DNA of 64,000 nt from Mesorhizobium prunaredense (GTDB lineage Bacteria > Pseudomonadota > Alphaproteobacteria > Rhizobiales > Rhizobiaceae), in contig NZ_FTPD01000001.1 of NCBI RefSeq assembly GCF_900156895.1, forward strand, positions 137,327-201,326. The letters are read 5' to 3'. The notes beneath the pieces were generated by a model that saw only the letters and a program-made list of their open reading frames with translations, searched no databases and was not told the origin of the DNA. Below, piece by piece: positions 30,401 to 40,655 of the stretch. The first letter of the stretch is position 1, and every line of letters begins with the position of its first letter. Position numbers and translations under genes: made by a program.

Positions 30401-30626
30401 TACGAATGCGATCGAACATGACGGATTCGGCAGAGGCGCCATGGTTCTTGACGAGAGTTTCCCATGCTTTTGGCTGCGTTTCCTGAATCCAACCTATGAG
30501 ATCGGACGGAAACAGAGCACGGCCTCGATCATAAAAATTGGCGCTGCCGCTATCGGAAAGCCATCCATGAGCAGAAAGGTTTGCGCAGATTTCGTCTTCG
30601 AAGCTGATTTCTTTGTGAAGGGTCAT
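27498..30626 (-). CDS. hsdR: Type I restriction enzyme R subunit
   Basis: A 1042-residue motor/nuclease subunit that translocates DNA and cuts it remote from the recognition site. The N-terminal nuclease shows CLDLVLFLNGIPVATAELKTDF (D...ExK, near residues 140-160). The SF2 motor has Walker A HSAGSGKTNSISW near 310 and DEAH box FAVIADEAHSSQTGQ near 420, plus ALVAFSGEVDDKE and LLLVANKFQTGFDQP as later motifs. Full length and intact. Its start overlaps the hsdS stop by 4 bases, so the two are translationally coupled. Confidence 0.96.
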   Translation of the reverse strand: MTLHKEISFEDEICANLSAHGWLSDSGSANFYDRGRALFPSDLIGWIQETQPKAWETLVKNHGASAESVMFDRIRKQLTDRGTLDVLRHGVELIGLKQPLSLAQFKPAMTMNPEIVAKYQANRLRVVRQVRYSKSNENCLDLVLFLNGIPVATAELKTDFTQTVDDAVDQYRFDRNPKPKSQSQEPLLNFPSGALVHFAVSNSEVHMTTQLEGQATRFLPFNLGDNGAKGNPVNPHGHRTSYLWEQVWQRESWLEIIGRYLVTKRDSKKRIIGVIFPRYHQLDATRKLQQTVLSEGAGGKFLIQHSAGSGKTNSISWSAHFLADLHDDKNEKLFSTIIVVSDRNVIDSQLQEALFDFQRTTGVVVTIKSEGESKSGQLAKALNEGKKIIVCTIQTFPFALEAVRELAATQGKKFAVIADEAHSSQTGQAASMLKQVLSPEEMAELGDGGEVSTEDMLAAQMAARANEKGITYVAFTATPKAKTMQLFGRLPKPNEPVGSDNLPAPFHVYSMRQAIEEEFILDVLKNYTPYRLAFKLANGGKEWDDKEVERDAALKGIMQWVRLHPYNISQKVQIVVEHFRENVAPLLDGKAKAMVVLASRKEAVRWQIAIEKYIKSKGYRIGALVAFSGEVDDKESGPDPFTENSKELNPNLKGREIREAFACEEYQLLLVANKFQTGFDQPLLCGMYIDRRLAGIQAVQTLSRLNRSHPGKDTTYILDFVNSSDEILAAFRTYYDTAALEAVTDPNLVFNLRAKLDASGHYDDYEVDRVVRVEMDPKSRQGDLVAALEPVADRLLKKFKSAQEGLQIALDKGDEKAAKGARDEINSLILFKGDMGAYQRLYSFLSQIFDYGNTAIEKRFIFYRRLVPLLEFGREREGIDLSKVILTHHNLKSQGRLPLSVNEGEKEKLAPLSEAGSGGVQDKEKALLAEIIAKVNDLFEGDLSDDDQLVYVNNVIKGKLLESKELVLQATNNTKAQFANSPTLPDEITNAIMDALAAHTAMSKQALESQKVRDGIKDVLLGPAQLYEALRDKGSAEVVTGE

Positions 30627-31933
30627 TCCGCAGCTACCTGTTGCGGTACTCGATCACGCACATCGATTTTTCCCGTGACGGCTCCGGAAATCAGGGCGGA
30701 ACGACGCTCTTGAAGAATAGTGATTGCGGCTTCCGCCTCTGCGCTCAGCGCACCAATGGTCTGAGTTTGGGCTGCCACGAAACCAACTATAGTCGCCTGC
30801 TCTCCCATATCTGGAATTGCGACTCTTAGGGATTTGAATTCATCCCAATAAAGTCGAAGTCGGAAGTCGGTCACTCCCTTTGAATGTCTGCGCATTTCTT
30901 CAATCGCATGAGGCGTCCGCAGCTGCTGCTCAACAAAAGCCGTGAAGAAATTTCGTTTGGGCCGGGCAACAACATAGGCCGGGCTTACCATACCGTTAAT
31001 GAGGACCGTGCCAAATCCGCCCTGCCAAGCACGCATCATATTGTAAGTCAGATCGTTGGGTTGGACGCTCTTGTATTTTGTCCGGTCCTCGCTGCGGGTG
31101 ACGTTACGATCGAAGTCTCTTTCATCAAGCTCCCTATCAGAAACACCGGTGTGAATTGATACACTTAGAATTGGCAACGTTTCATCACCCGTTTCCATGG
31201 ATTCACCAAACAGGTCCCCCAGACGGTAGACTTGCCAATGTTCGGGAATTTCACCCAACCATTCAACGCCTGAATCCTTCATCCCAACATTAAGAATGAG
31301 GCCTTTGGTGACGGCATGAGAAACAACGGCCTGCCGCTTCTCCCCCAGCAGTTCGATCAGCCGCTTCTGCTCCGCAACCAGCGCATCGATTTTTGAGGTT
31401 TCCCGGTCAAGGAAGGCTGCGATAGCGGCTTGTTCTTGGGGAGGCGGGAATGGGAAAACGAAATCATTGAAGCTTTTCGTTGGCATCCGCCAACGGCCAA
31501 GCTGTGACGATCCTTGGCCAAAGGCGTAAAAGATCTTCTGCCTATACCCATTTTGAAATAGATAGAGAAAGAACCGATCGCATACTTGATCAGACTTCGG
31601 AGTAAATACACGATAGTCCGGGCTTGTAACCCCATTAACGCTGGCAATGTCGACAGACCCAGTGAGCAGATCCATGTGATTCATGACGAAGTCATTGGGT
31701 TCGACGACTTGATATTTCGAATAATCCATTGAAAGTTGCCCCTCATTACTTTCAATGTTTTTAACCTTCAACCCTCCCTGCGTAACGGAGAGAACATCAA
31801 ATCCATCTGCGTTTGCGATGGATTTCTTAATCTCGAACAGAGATTTGATTCGCCGAATTTGCCAGTGACTTGGCACCTCTCTTAACCAATCAACTCCTGT
31901 ACTTTTGTAGTTCTTGTATCCTAGAAAACTCAT
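30623..31933 (-). CDS. hsdS: Type I restriction enzyme S (specificity) subunit
   Basis: A 436-residue subunit that sets the target sequence for both methylation and cutting. It has two target-recognition domains, each opened by a similar phrase ([22 protein letters not shown] near 12 and [22 protein letters not shown] near 222), each followed by a conserved helix ([24 protein letters not shown], then [21 protein letters not shown]). A bipartite target is expected; its sequence cannot be predicted. Overlaps hsdM by 4 bases and hsdR by 4 bases. Confidence 0.95.
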   Translation of the reverse strand: MSFLGYKNYKSTGVDWLREVPSHWQIRRIKSLFEIKKSIANADGFDVLSVTQGGLKVKNIESNEGQLSMDYSKYQVVEPNDFVMNHMDLLTGSVDIASVNGVTSPDYRVFTPKSDQVCDRFFLYLFQNGYRQKIFYAFGQGSSQLGRWRMPTKSFNDFVFPFPPPQEQAAIAAFLDRETSKIDALVAEQKRLIELLGEKRQAVVSHAVTKGLILNVGMKDSGVEWLGEIPEHWQVYRLGDLFGESMETGDETLPILSVSIHTGVSDRELDERDFDRNVTRSEDRTKYKSVQPNDLTYNMMRAWQGGFGTVLINGMVSPAYVVARPKRNFFTAFVEQQLRTPHAIEEMRRHSKGVTDFRLRLYWDEFKSLRVAIPDMGEQATIVGFVAAQTQTIGALSAEAEAAITILQERRSALISGAVTGKIDVRDRVPQQVAAE

Positions 31934-33756
31934 GCCGCCAAACCTTCAATCATTGCCTTAATCCGCCCGGTGACTCTTTGCAGATCGGCATCGATTTCGG
32001 TCAAAGACCTTGGCGGCTCGAAAACATAGAAGTGCCGGCTAAATGGAATCTCATACCCGATCTTTGTTTTGTCGTGATCGATCCACGCATCGGGCGCATG
32101 GGGCAAAATTTCCCGCTTGAAATAGCTCTCAATATCCTCCGTTAGCGGCACGTTTTCGGTGTCACGCAGCGACGAGTCGGCCTGAGGTTTGCCTTTTTGT
32201 TTACCTTTGTGGACTAGGACTATTTTCCCATTATCGTCTCGTAGTGGACGCTCGACGGTGATCGTTCGATAGCCGAAGGCTTTATTGTTGAAGATGCGGG
32301 ATACAGGGGCAAGCTTCACACTGCCACCTTCCGGAGCGACGGGGATAGGTTCTCCAATCTGCACTACTGCGTCGCTGACTTCTTTGCCGAACACTGTCGC
32401 CAGCTGCGCCTCGACGAACTGACCAAAGAGGTTCGTCACCGAAGCGATCTGATCATCACTCATCTCCCGGCGCTTCGATCCGAGGCCTTTTCGCATCTTC
32501 CGCCACATAGAGGATGCATCGATCAACTGAACCTTGCCCTTGCGATGGTCCGGCTTTCGGTTCGATACGATCCAGACGTAGGTGGAAATACCGGTGTTGT
32601 AGAACATATCGGTCGGCAACCCGATGATCGCTTCGACCAGGTCGTTTTCCATCAAATGACGGCGGATTTCGCTTTCGCCACTGCCAGCCCCGCCGGTAAA
32701 CAATGGCGAACCGTTCAGAACGATGCCGAAGCGGCAACCACCTTCGGAAGCTGGTCGCATCTTCGAAAGCAGGTGCATTAGGAATAGAAGTGAGCCATCC
32801 GACACTCTCGGAAGTCCCGGACCAAAGCGACCGTTGTAGCCTTGGCTTTCATGTTCCCGACGAACTTCCTTTTCGACCTTTTTCCATTCAACGCCAAAAG
32901 GTGGATTGGACAGCATGTAGTCGAATTTCTTGCTATGGTGACCGTCATCGGAGAGCGTATTGCCGGAGACGATGTTGGCCACATTTTGCCCTTTGATGAG
33001 CATGTCTGCCTTGCAGATCGCATAGGACTCATCATTGAGCTCCTGTCCGAACATGGTCAGTCGAGCTTGCGGATTCATTTCCTCAAGATGCTCGCCGGCC
33101 ACCGACAACATACCGCCGGTGCCGGCAGTTGGGTCATAGATCGTGCGAACGACACCCGGCTTCGACAATGCGTCGTCATCCTCCACGAAGATGAGATTGA
33201 CCATCAACCGGATCACTTCACGGGGTGTAAAATGCTCCCCAGCGGTCTCGTTGGAAATTTCAGCGAACTTCCGGATCAGTTCTTCGAAAACATGCCCCAT
33301 CTGACTGTTGCTGACCCGCTCCGGATGCAGGTCGATGCCGGCGAATTTCTCGGCCACCAGATAGAGCAGCCTGTTCTTCCCCAAACGTTCGACCTGAGTG
33401 GCGAAGTCGAACCGTTCAAAGATGTCTCGGACTTCCGGCGAAAAGGCTTGGATGTAAGCAAATAGGTTTTCACGGATGTGGTCCTGATCACCCAACAGCC
33501 TCTTCATGTCCATTTCGGACGTGTTGTAAAAACTCTGCCCCGACTTCCTGAGCAGGAACGGATCGGGATTCAGCCCGGCCTTCGTCTTTTCCGCAAACTC
33601 GGCCAGAACCGCCGCCTTTGTTGACTCGAGAACACAATCCAATCGCCTGAGAACCGTAAACGGCAGGATGACCTTTCCATAATCTGACTGTCGATAGTCT
33701 CCCCGGAGCAGATCGGCCACTGACCAGATGAACGATGAAAGGGTTTGGTGATTCAT
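31930..33756 (-). CDS. hsdM: Type I restriction enzyme M (methyltransferase) subunit
   Basis: A 608-residue N6-adenine methyltransferase subunit. The N-terminal helical domain runs from [40 protein letters not shown]. The S-adenosylmethionine motif is [17 protein letters not shown] near residue 215, and the catalytic motif is NPPFG in [15 protein letters not shown] near 290. The ATG at 33756 starts the conserved domain; an upstream ATG at 33816 looks unlikely. It heads the hsdM-hsdS-hsdR operon. Confidence 0.95.
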   Translation of the reverse strand: MNHQTLSSFIWSVADLLRGDYRQSDYGKVILPFTVLRRLDCVLESTKAAVLAEFAEKTKAGLNPDPFLLRKSGQSFYNTSEMDMKRLLGDQDHIRENLFAYIQAFSPEVRDIFERFDFATQVERLGKNRLLYLVAEKFAGIDLHPERVSNSQMGHVFEELIRKFAEISNETAGEHFTPREVIRLMVNLIFVEDDDALSKPGVVRTIYDPTAGTGGMLSVAGEHLEEMNPQARLTMFGQELNDESYAICKADMLIKGQNVANIVSGNTLSDDGHHSKKFDYMLSNPPFGVEWKKVEKEVRREHESQGYNGRFGPGLPRVSDGSLLFLMHLLSKMRPASEGGCRFGIVLNGSPLFTGGAGSGESEIRRHLMENDLVEAIIGLPTDMFYNTGISTYVWIVSNRKPDHRKGKVQLIDASSMWRKMRKGLGSKRREMSDDQIASVTNLFGQFVEAQLATVFGKEVSDAVVQIGEPIPVAPEGGSVKLAPVSRIFNNKAFGYRTITVERPLRDDNGKIVLVHKGKQKGKPQADSSLRDTENVPLTEDIESYFKREILPHAPDAWIDHDKTKIGYEIPFSRHFYVFEPPRSLTEIDADLQRVTGRIKAMIEGLAA

Positions 33757-33865
33757 GATGACTCCGGACCAGTTTGGCAGAACGGCTATTGAACCAGCCG
33801 CAACACATCGCAGCAAGCCGATCCAGCATGAATGATACTGCCTGAAACTGACCCGGAGGTTACGA

Positions 33866-36295
33866 CTATGCTGCCTTCCGGGTTTTCTGGTCCATCGTAT
33901 AAATTTTCAGAGAGCTTATGATGGATGGAATTCGCCGGCGACGCTTCATTGGGCTCCGTGCAAAAATAGCTTCTTGGTGAAGCTGAACTTCAATTTCAGT
34001 CAGCGACATGCCAGCCGCCTGTAGCTTCAGGCCCAGTTTGAAAAAATGGCCGTTCCCGCTTCCGGGCGTTTTGGGCGAATTACGCCATGCCGCTTTCGCA
34101 GCCTCCACTTTTGCCCAATTAACTGAGGGGTCCGTCTCGTCGCCAACGGCTTTCTCGATCAGGATTTCTGGCTCTCGATGGTATCTTCTAATCCAGTCTC
34201 TCGGCTCCAATGGCTTCCTGTCGCTAGCATTGCACGAAAGGAATATATTCCCACACGGATCGGCTGCCTGCGACGGTAGATAAAACACGCTCGACGCAGA
34301 CTTTTTGCTTCGGTCAAATCCGTGAAACCGACGGCCATCTCCGCATTGATCAGATGTGTCCGCCTCGTATCCGGCCTCATGAAATCGTGACCAGATCTCG
34401 TTGATTATCGTGTCGTGGGTTTGGAGGCCGAAGACCGCAGTCGTCGGAATGAACACCCTGTAGCGAGGGCACGCTTTCGTGCTGTTAAAGGAGTTGAAAA
34501 TCACAACTTGGAGTCCCGGAAAGAGCTTTGGAACCTCATCCGGTGGAATGCCTCCACCGTCATTATCCAACCAAATTCCCCGTAGGAATTCGATATTGGC
34601 GTTGCCCCTGTCGGTTTCCTCGACCTTGTCCGGATTGAAGTATGCGGGGCTAATGAGTGAACGCTCGTCCTTTGATGTGATGCGCTGTCCGGCCATGCGT
34701 TGAAGATCAGCCACAAAGCCATCCGGCGTTTCGAACCAGAAACTATCGTTGGCTATTGCCGCTGTAATCGTTTGGAATTGCATTCCCCAAAACCACTTGG
34801 TCACGTTTTGTCCAATAGACTCTATAGGAATTTCGTGACCGCCATTGGAGGCGAAGTGGTCCGACAGAACCAGCGCATTTGCTTGTGACACGAGGCAATC
34901 ATGAGCTTTGATGGCCCTCTGCCGGCTTCGGCTGGCCCGTTTCCTTGCTGCAGGATCCACGTGTTTTTTGGGTCGGCCAGCCGACTTTTTGATCGTGTCT
35001 CCAATCGGAATCCAATCCAGTTTCTGGAGTGTTGAACCCGGCAACAATTCATGCAGATAAATTGCTGTTGCCCGATCCATAACAATAATCTGAACAGGAC
35101 GAGAATCGTCCTGCGTGCGGAGCGAGCACCTCATAACCCCTTGATAGACGGCTTCGTGGAAGCGAGCTGCTTTCGCCTGTTTTTCCGTCAGACCCAACTG
35201 TTTGAAGTATGAAAATTCCGCAGGGCTAGGATTCAAGGCCGAGAGGAAAACGACATTGTTGAAGTGATGATAGGCATTTAGTCCATGAGAGACACTTGGC
35301 AGCCGTTCGGCGTTTTCATTGGCCGAAAAGAGATTGCCAAACCTCTTGTTGCCTACCCAAAGGAATGGCCGGCTTTCGAAGAATTGTGATATTTTCTCCA
35401 CGATCCGAGCATGAATCGTGCATCCAGAACCATCCTGTAATGGGCGATCCTGAAGCTGCTTGGACCAGTCCCGTTCGGCAACGTAGCTGATCGTCGCTCG
35501 GCTTCCATCATGCTTTCGGAATCTTAATCCGCTAGCCAGATTTTGATCCTCGACAAAGCGAGCGCCGTGCTTGGTCCAAAGCTGAAAGGGCAGAGTGTTT
35601 TGAAAATTGGCGCTCAACATTAGAACGCTCTCGAAGCGTTCCACTAACCTTGGCGTGACAAGCGAAAAGGCTTGGAATCTCCGGATCTCCAAATCCGACG
35701 AACTCAACGTCTGTGCCGAAGCATCCGGCACAAGAACAAGAGAATGTTTCGAAAAGGCTGCCCACGCCAGTTCGTGGATCTTGCCTCTGTTTTCAGAATC
35801 TCTTGGAAAGGTTAGAACCTTCTCTGGGTGGTTCGAGAGCTTGAAGGTTCGTAGGCCCTCGAAGGGGCTGGGATGGAAATCGCCGGCATTCGCCAGTTGC
35901 CTGAGCTCGTCATCAATCAACGGATCGATGCTGGAGTGAATGGTGGGCGCCTCGTCGACAATCAAATGCCAATCCAGTTGGCCGGCATAGGGCAGCAGCA
36001 TCAAACCGGCGTGGGTGATGAAGACGATTTCGCCGCCGCTCGATGGTTCACGAAGTTTGCAAACGAGCCTGCTGGCGACACTGGTCGTGTCGTGATCGGT
36101 TTCACTCACAACGGAGAATATCCGAACGTTGTTACCGCTCAGATCAAGCCTTCCCATCGTTTCTGAAATGACCTGTTTCGTTGGCATGGCGATCACAACC
36201 CGTTCGCCATGCAGGGCCAGATGGACCGCATGTGTCGAAATAGCTTGATAGGATTTGCCCGACCCGGCAGGCGCATTCAAATAACGAACTTTCAC
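33866..36295 (-). CDS. Helicase-like protein with a primase-like C terminus
   Basis: About 809 residues from a GTG at 36295 (a TTG at 36310 is also in frame). The N-terminal third is a P-loop helicase-like domain: Walker A APAGSGKS near residue 10, then LIVDEAPT as Walker B, and a later [10 protein letters not shown] resembling helicase motif VI. A basic linker ([24 protein letters not shown]) follows. The C-terminal third has [30 protein letters not shown] and [20 protein letters not shown], spaced like the metal, nucleotide and core motifs of archaeo-eukaryotic primases. It is the last gene before a 570-base AT-rich stretch. A replication role for the element or a defence role are both possible. 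Confidence 0.6.
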   Translation of the reverse strand: MKVRYLNAPAGSGKSYQAISTHAVHLALHGERVVIAMPTKQVISETMGRLDLSGNNVRIFSVVSETDHDTTSVASRLVCKLREPSSGGEIVFITHAGLMLLPYAGQLDWHLIVDEAPTIHSSIDPLIDDELRQLANAGDFHPSPFEGLRTFKLSNHPEKVLTFPRDSENRGKIHELAWAAFSKHSLVLVPDASAQTLSSSDLEIRRFQAFSLVTPRLVERFESVLMLSANFQNTLPFQLWTKHGARFVEDQNLASGLRFRKHDGSRATISYVAERDWSKQLQDRPLQDGSGCTIHARIVEKISQFFESRPFLWVGNKRFGNLFSANENAERLPSVSHGLNAYHHFNNVVFLSALNPSPAEFSYFKQLGLTEKQAKAARFHEAVYQGVMRCSLRTQDDSRPVQIIVMDRATAIYLHELLPGSTLQKLDWIPIGDTIKKSAGRPKKHVDPAARKRASRSRQRAIKAHDCLVSQANALVLSDHFASNGGHEIPIESIGQNVTKWFWGMQFQTITAAIANDSFWFETPDGFVADLQRMAGQRITSKDERSLISPAYFNPDKVEETDRGNANIEFLRGIWLDNDGGGIPPDEVPKLFPGLQVVIFNSFNSTKACPRYRVFIPTTAVFGLQTHDTIINEIWSRFHEAGYEADTSDQCGDGRRFHGFDRSKKSASSVFYLPSQAADPCGNIFLSCNASDRKPLEPRDWIRRYHREPEILIEKAVGDETDPSVNWAKVEAAKAAWRNSPKTPGSGNGHFFKLGLKLQAAGMSLTEIEVQLHQEAIFARSPMKRRRRIPSIISSLKIYTMDQKTRKAA

Positions 36296-36866
36296 AATCT
36301 CTCTCTTCAAAATGACAAGCTTTCGCCAGAAATGATGGCGTCCTTTGCAAACAAAGTTTGCTATATAAACTTCTCTGTAATTACGTCGCTAAGACAGAAT
36401 CCATCAATATCGACGAGTAAGGCACACATCATCAACAACAACAACATGCAGATGCTCCCATTCTGACGGAATTTCAAGTCCCGCATGGGCTCGACAATCC
36501 TGACGTTGGCCCGCATTATCCTAATTTTTGCCACTTTCGTAGATTTCTATCCTAGGAATATCCCGTAACTCTGCGATTCGATATCGAATCCTCCAATATT
36601 TGCAAAATGTATAAAGTGATAGAATAAAATTCTTTTTTTCGTGGCTGTCGATTTTTTATACTTGAATGGTGGACGCCAAACGCCACATACCGGCCTTGAA
36701 CGCTCGCAATTCCAATCTTGGCGATGGTGAAGTAGCCACCACCGCCATGGCTGACAGAATGCTGAGAGAAAATCCGTGGGGCTATATTCCCCCATGGATT
36801 GAACGTGAGCTTCCCGAAACTGGGGAACGAGATTCCAAAAAGCCAATTAAAAAGGAAACAAAGATA
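36296..36866. other. AT-rich gene-poor stretch in the island
   Basis: About 570 bases of markedly AT-rich DNA (for example gctatataaacttctctgta at 36360) with no convincing gene. It separates the minus-strand helicase-like gene from the plus-strand small gene and should hold both promoters. AT-rich strips beside replication-type genes can be origins; nothing here proves that. Confidence 0.4.
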
Positions 36867-37139
36867 ATGCCGAGGTATAGCAACCAAACTCTTGCCAAAA
36901 ATGCATTGCGGGATATCCGCAATTCTATCGAGTGGCTGAATGATAGCCTCGAATGCATCGAGGAACGGAATATCATCGAACTATCACCAGATGATTATAC
37001 AGACTTGATGGAAGGCGGACTAAGGGTGTTGAATAATCTTTCAGATTTTCCGAAAGCCACAGGCGATGATGGCTGTTTTCAGGAGCGTTGGATTGAAGTT
37101 AAAGAGAAGACTGCCAAACCCTCCAATGGTCACCGATAA
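36867..37139 (+). CDS. Unknown 90-residue protein
   Basis: I prefer the ATG at 36867 because AAAGGAAA lies 9 bases before it; the frame is open back to 36666. The protein (MPRYSNQTLAKNALRDIRNSIEWLNDSLECIEERNIIEL...) is mostly helical and acidic, with no recognised domain. Island cargo of unknown role. Confidence 0.5.
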   Translation: MPRYSNQTLAKNALRDIRNSIEWLNDSLECIEERNIIELSPDDYTDLMEGGLRVLNNLSDFPKATGDDGCFQERWIEVKEKTAKPSNGHR

Positions 37140-37510
37140 ATTAGCCACAATTCCAACCTTGACAGACGATCGTTACAGGCATGAGAAAGAGCGTCTGGAT
37201 AAAGAACATTGCCACCGATTTCTTGAATAGTTCCAATTTTCGGGAAACAGCTTGTCCCACCAATTTACCATCTGCGCCTGATGGAAACTCAGTACGAACA
37301 ACGCCATAAGACCAGACAAAGCGCCAGCCAGACCAAAGCCGATAACTGACAAGATGGACGGATGCAGAGTTGCAACCCAATTTCGACACGCAAAACCGTC
37401 AACTCGGATTTCTGATTTCGTTGAATCCCTCACAGCAACCAGTGCCGCTGCACCTATCCACTGATATGACCGCTGGTGTAAGGCTGTCCTGATCAATGAG
37501 GGGCAGCGTT

Positions 37511-37741
37511 ATGAACGTCAGACAGGGTTTCAAGCGGATCTACATTATCGGCGTGGTAGCAGCCGAATTGGTGCTGGTGGTGCACCCGCTGCTGTCCTTT
37601 ATATCGAAGGCCAGCTACGACCGGCGAGTTGAAGCCTACAGGCTTGCGACCATGGAGTTTCTGATGCTCCTGTTTGCTGCGGCAGTCGTTTGGGTAATAA
37701 TTGACTGGATTTGGCGTGGGTTCAGCGAGCCCGGCGCATAG
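37511..37741 (+). CDS. Small two-helix membrane protein
   Basis: A 76-residue protein with two hydrophobic segments, IYIIGVVAAELVLVVHPLLSFI and EFLMLLFAAAVVWVIIDWIW, so an inner-membrane hairpin with both ends in the cytoplasm is likely. GAGGGG lies 10 bases before the ATG at 37511. Not recognised. The 37140-37510 gap before it contains only weak minus-strand frames. Confidence 0.6.
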   Translation: MNVRQGFKRIYIIGVVAAELVLVVHPLLSFISKASYDRRVEAYRLATMEFLMLLFAAAVVWVIIDWIWRGFSEPGA

Positions 37742-38058
37742 GAATATGCTCTTGATCCGTTCTCGCCTGCCCCGTCAGCTAGTCTGCCGGCTAGGATGCG
37801 GCTGACAGTCTTCAATCCATGCCAACAGGCATGCCGTCTGTTGCGTCCCTACGGCCATTGTAAAGGGCTTTGAGAGATGGTCCGAGAAGTCAGGTCGACT
37901 GAGACAGATTGGCAGCGGATGAAACGCACCAGCACCTTGCCAACACGGTGCACTACGCATCGAAATATCATGCAAAGTGGGTTCTGCACGATAGCGCATT
38001 CGAACTTCGAATGTCGCTGCCGGCTTAGCACTCCCACGCTCACGCCATGCGACCGACT
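37742..38058. other. Gap without recognisable features
   Basis: 317 bases between the small membrane protein gene and the stop of a minus-strand gene. It has no convincing frame, hairpin or repeat. Confidence 0.4.
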
Positions 38059-39594
38059 CTACGAGTTCGCCACCGCCTCGTCGCTCTTTGTCTCGGCAAG
38101 GCCCGAGAAAATACGATCCATCTCCTTCGGGAATAGGCTGCCGTTCAGTCCTCTAAGTTTATCCTTGAAATTGTTCATCGTGTAGACCTGCAAGTCCCAT
38201 TCCTTGGACTCGCCATCGACCTTCTTGCCCATGAACGTTTCAATCCCGACATCCGACATAATCAATACGGCAAGCTCTAGATCCCACACCGATGTCAGCG
38301 TGAAAGGGTATTGCTCCATTAGCTTCGTATCGATCCCGGATTTTTCAAGATTCTCAACGGCAACCTTCCGAATTGGTTCGTATAGTCCTACCGCATAGAA
38401 ATCTTCCAGCATTACAACGATAGGATAAATCGGTGTGTTGTCGTTTTTCCAAAGTGGGTGTTCTCCATCGAGCGCAGCCTGCAAGGATTTATAGGTCTGT
38501 GCTACTGCCTTGCCAAATTCTTTTACATCAGCGTCGAGCGAATAACTGTCAAGAATCTTGGTTTTGGCGAGATATGTAATTCTCTTCGTTTTGCACTCTA
38601 CGAACAAATGGGCCGTTTTGTCGGAAACAATCCAATCAATTGTGTGTTTGGGACTGCCGCCAGAAATATAGGTTACCTCCGGCGTAATTCCGAACGTCCC
38701 AGCCCTATTTGCCGCTTCAAACATCTCGCCAACATAACTCTGAAAAGCAGGCCCAAAAAACTCTGAGAAATTCGGCAGAGCGCATATCTCATAATATAAC
38801 CCTTCCGATACTCTTCGGATAAGGTAGTTTGGGACAGGGCATACAAGCTCCACTGACCCATTTAGATCGTGAAGTATGAGGGGCTTAACGACCAATGGAT
38901 TCCTAACATAAATAAAATCTTCTCCCATACTTCCGGTGCTTTCTGCCTCCTCAAATAAGTTCCAAAACTGACTCGAAAAATGCATTACAAAGGTTGACAT
39001 TTCTTCGGCAGTTGCAAAATTATTATCAACTTTAATCGGAATACTTTGAGAAAAGTTCTTCATATAGATCGCAAAGAAGGCCATACCTATTCTTAAAATC
39101 TTCTCGATTGGCAATCCGACCTTCTGGACGATCATTTCGTCCAACTCTTTCATACCAAATATCTTTAGATACCGCACAAGCCAGCGGCTACTTGGTTTCG
39201 TCTGCCATGGAAACTGTTGGTTCTGAATCCGGAATACTTCGGACATGATCTTCGTGTCCAATATGTCCGAATAGGCATTCTGAACATCGCCATGAATCTC
39301 CTTCATGTGGTTTATAGCGTCGGCCAGCCCATCCCAATGTGCAAAGTTTCGAGTTCCCCACCGTGAAGCGTAACGCAGCAATTCACGACAAAGGATGTCC
39401 AGTTCCCATTCAAAAAGCCCCAACTCGATTTTGTCTCTGGTCTCGAAATTTTCTATGGGTTTGATCCACGCAGGAAGTGGCGTTCCAAACTGAAAGAACA
39501 CCATGTAGGCATGGATGACTTCCAACGATTCAAGCAGCGGCGCTGATGCCAGACGATTGCGTAGGCGGCGATGATTGCGCAGAAATTTCTTCAT
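38059..39594 (-). CDS. Large PD-(D/E)XK nuclease-like protein
   Basis: A 511-residue protein of unknown family. Near residues 320-345 the phrase HTIDWIVSDKTAHLFVECKTKRIT shows D...ExK on adjacent strands, the core of restriction-type PD-(D/E)XK nucleases. The N-terminal two-thirds is helical and unrecognised. No helicase or methylase domain is attached. It lies alone on the minus strand between relics, in an island that already has a restriction system, so a defence nuclease is the simplest guess. Confidence 0.55.
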   Translation of the reverse strand: MKKFLRNHRRLRNRLASAPLLESLEVIHAYMVFFQFGTPLPAWIKPIENFETRDKIELGLFEWELDILCRELLRYASRWGTRNFAHWDGLADAINHMKEIHGDVQNAYSDILDTKIMSEVFRIQNQQFPWQTKPSSRWLVRYLKIFGMKELDEMIVQKVGLPIEKILRIGMAFFAIYMKNFSQSIPIKVDNNFATAEEMSTFVMHFSSQFWNLFEEAESTGSMGEDFIYVRNPLVVKPLILHDLNGSVELVCPVPNYLIRRVSEGLYYEICALPNFSEFFGPAFQSYVGEMFEAANRAGTFGITPEVTYISGGSPKHTIDWIVSDKTAHLFVECKTKRITYLAKTKILDSYSLDADVKEFGKAVAQTYKSLQAALDGEHPLWKNDNTPIYPIVVMLEDFYAVGLYEPIRKVAVENLEKSGIDTKLMEQYPFTLTSVWDLELAVLIMSDVGIETFMGKKVDGESKEWDLQVYTMNNFKDKLRGLNGSLFPKEMDRIFSGLAETKSDEAVANS

Positions 39595-39597
39595 GGT

Positions 39598-39669
39598 GGG
39601 CGTGTTGTTTTCCGTAGGGGTAGCGGCAATCTGTTTTCGACAGGTGCGGGTTACGAGCCTGATGCCTGA
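39598..39669 (+). pseudogene. 3' remnant of a second copy of the 40844 gene
   Basis: Reading GRVVFRRGSGNLFSTGAGYEPDA to a stop at 39669, this fragment matches the last 20 residues of the intact 100-residue protein at 40844-41146 (GRVAPGNLFSTGAVYEPRV). DNA identity is plain over ttttcgacaggtgcgg and ttacga. The body of the copy is missing. Confidence 0.6.
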
Positions 39670-39672
39670 CAG

Positions 39673-40593
39673 TCAGCATCCATTAAAGGCTCGAATTTTG
39701 CTGACCAGGGTCTTGCCGTACTTGTAGATCGTCTGCACCTCTGACTTGCCCTTGCAGACCGAACCATCCGAACGGGCATATGTGTATGTGACGACAGTCT
39801 TATCGGCCCCATGCCTTGCAATCGATTCGAGGCGCAGCGGAGTGGAAAGGCCCCCGAAGAACGAGTGGATCGAAGCTTCGTTGAACGGACCAATGCCACG
39901 CTTTTCCGGAATAACCAGCGCCGAAGCGGAGACGCCATCAGCATTCGACAGCGCATTGTAAAAGGCAGCGACCACCTTCATTGGATCGTATGGCTCGGGA
40001 GCGATTTGCGTCTCAACAGTATCTGACGACATAGCGTTCGTTTGATACGAGGCGAACTGAAGGCCGAGCTCGCTCGCCTTCTCTCCTGACAGCCAAGCCA
40101 TCCCATCAGGCGGCGCAGTAGTGACAAACACGATGGTATCCTGCGACAATCCGATTTGGTTCAGATAGGCGCCAATCAGAGCGTTCCCGACGCCGCTCTC
40201 GCTCGCCGTCCCATCATTGACTACGTAAGATGCGTGGAAGCCAATGTTGGCACTTTCGCCCGCTAATCGTGGTGCGCCGGCAAGCCATGTCAAAGCACAT
40301 GCAGAGGCGCAGAGAGTTTCATTCGCCACAGCGGTAGCGAAACCCTTAAGCCGAATAGCCCGGCCTATTTCGAGGGCAGGCAGAACCGAACCTCCCCCGC
40401 TATTGAGAAGGACGACGGCTTGTCCAGTTGTCGCAGCTATCTGGTTGAATTGAGCGTCATCGCTTGATTCGATAACGCCCGTTATTACGATCAGGTCCGG
40501 TGAACCGGCGGCCTGTGGTATCTTTTCGATCACCGCTGCGTGGGCTGTACCCATCAAAAGGTACATCCCCACCAACCATCCCGATTTTTTCAA
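39673..40593 (-). CDS. Exported ClpP/crotonase-fold protein (COG3904-like)
   Basis: About 306 residues. The preferred start is a TTG at 40593 after GGGGGGTG, giving a signal peptide KKSGWLVGMYLLMGTAHA; a GTG at 40623 is in frame. The body has the ClpP-like fold pattern LLNSGGGSVLPALEIGRAIR (oxyanion strand), then CASACALTWLAGAPR with a Ser in the nucleophile position, and IGFHASYV with the His. The last 70 residues look like a small added beta domain. Predicted periplasmic; substrate unknown. Similar exported proteins are common in rhizobia. Confidence 0.7.
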   Translation of the reverse strand: MKKSGWLVGMYLLMGTAHAAVIEKIPQAAGSPDLIVITGVIESSDDAQFNQIAATTGQAVVLLNSGGGSVLPALEIGRAIRLKGFATAVANETLCASACALTWLAGAPRLAGESANIGFHASYVVNDGTASESGVGNALIGAYLNQIGLSQDTIVFVTTAPPDGMAWLSGEKASELGLQFASYQTNAMSSDTVETQIAPEPYDPMKVVAAFYNALSNADGVSASALVIPEKRGIGPFNEASIHSFFGGLSTPLRLESIARHGADKTVVTYTYARSDGSVCKGKSEVQTIYKYGKTLVSKIRAFNGC

Positions 40594-40655
40594 TTCACCC
40601 CCCAAAGCCCACTTCTGAACCACACTTTATCTCAGTTTGACTGAACGCTGAAATC

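Noticed and set aside
36547..36887. Minus-strand frames of about 100 residues
   Set aside because: They lie opposite the better supported small gene and in AT-rich DNA, with no ribosome site.
37141..37496. Two overlapping minus-strand frames (82 and 107 residues)
   Set aside because: They start with GTG or TTG, lack ribosome sites and conflict with each other; one hydrophobic stretch is not enough.
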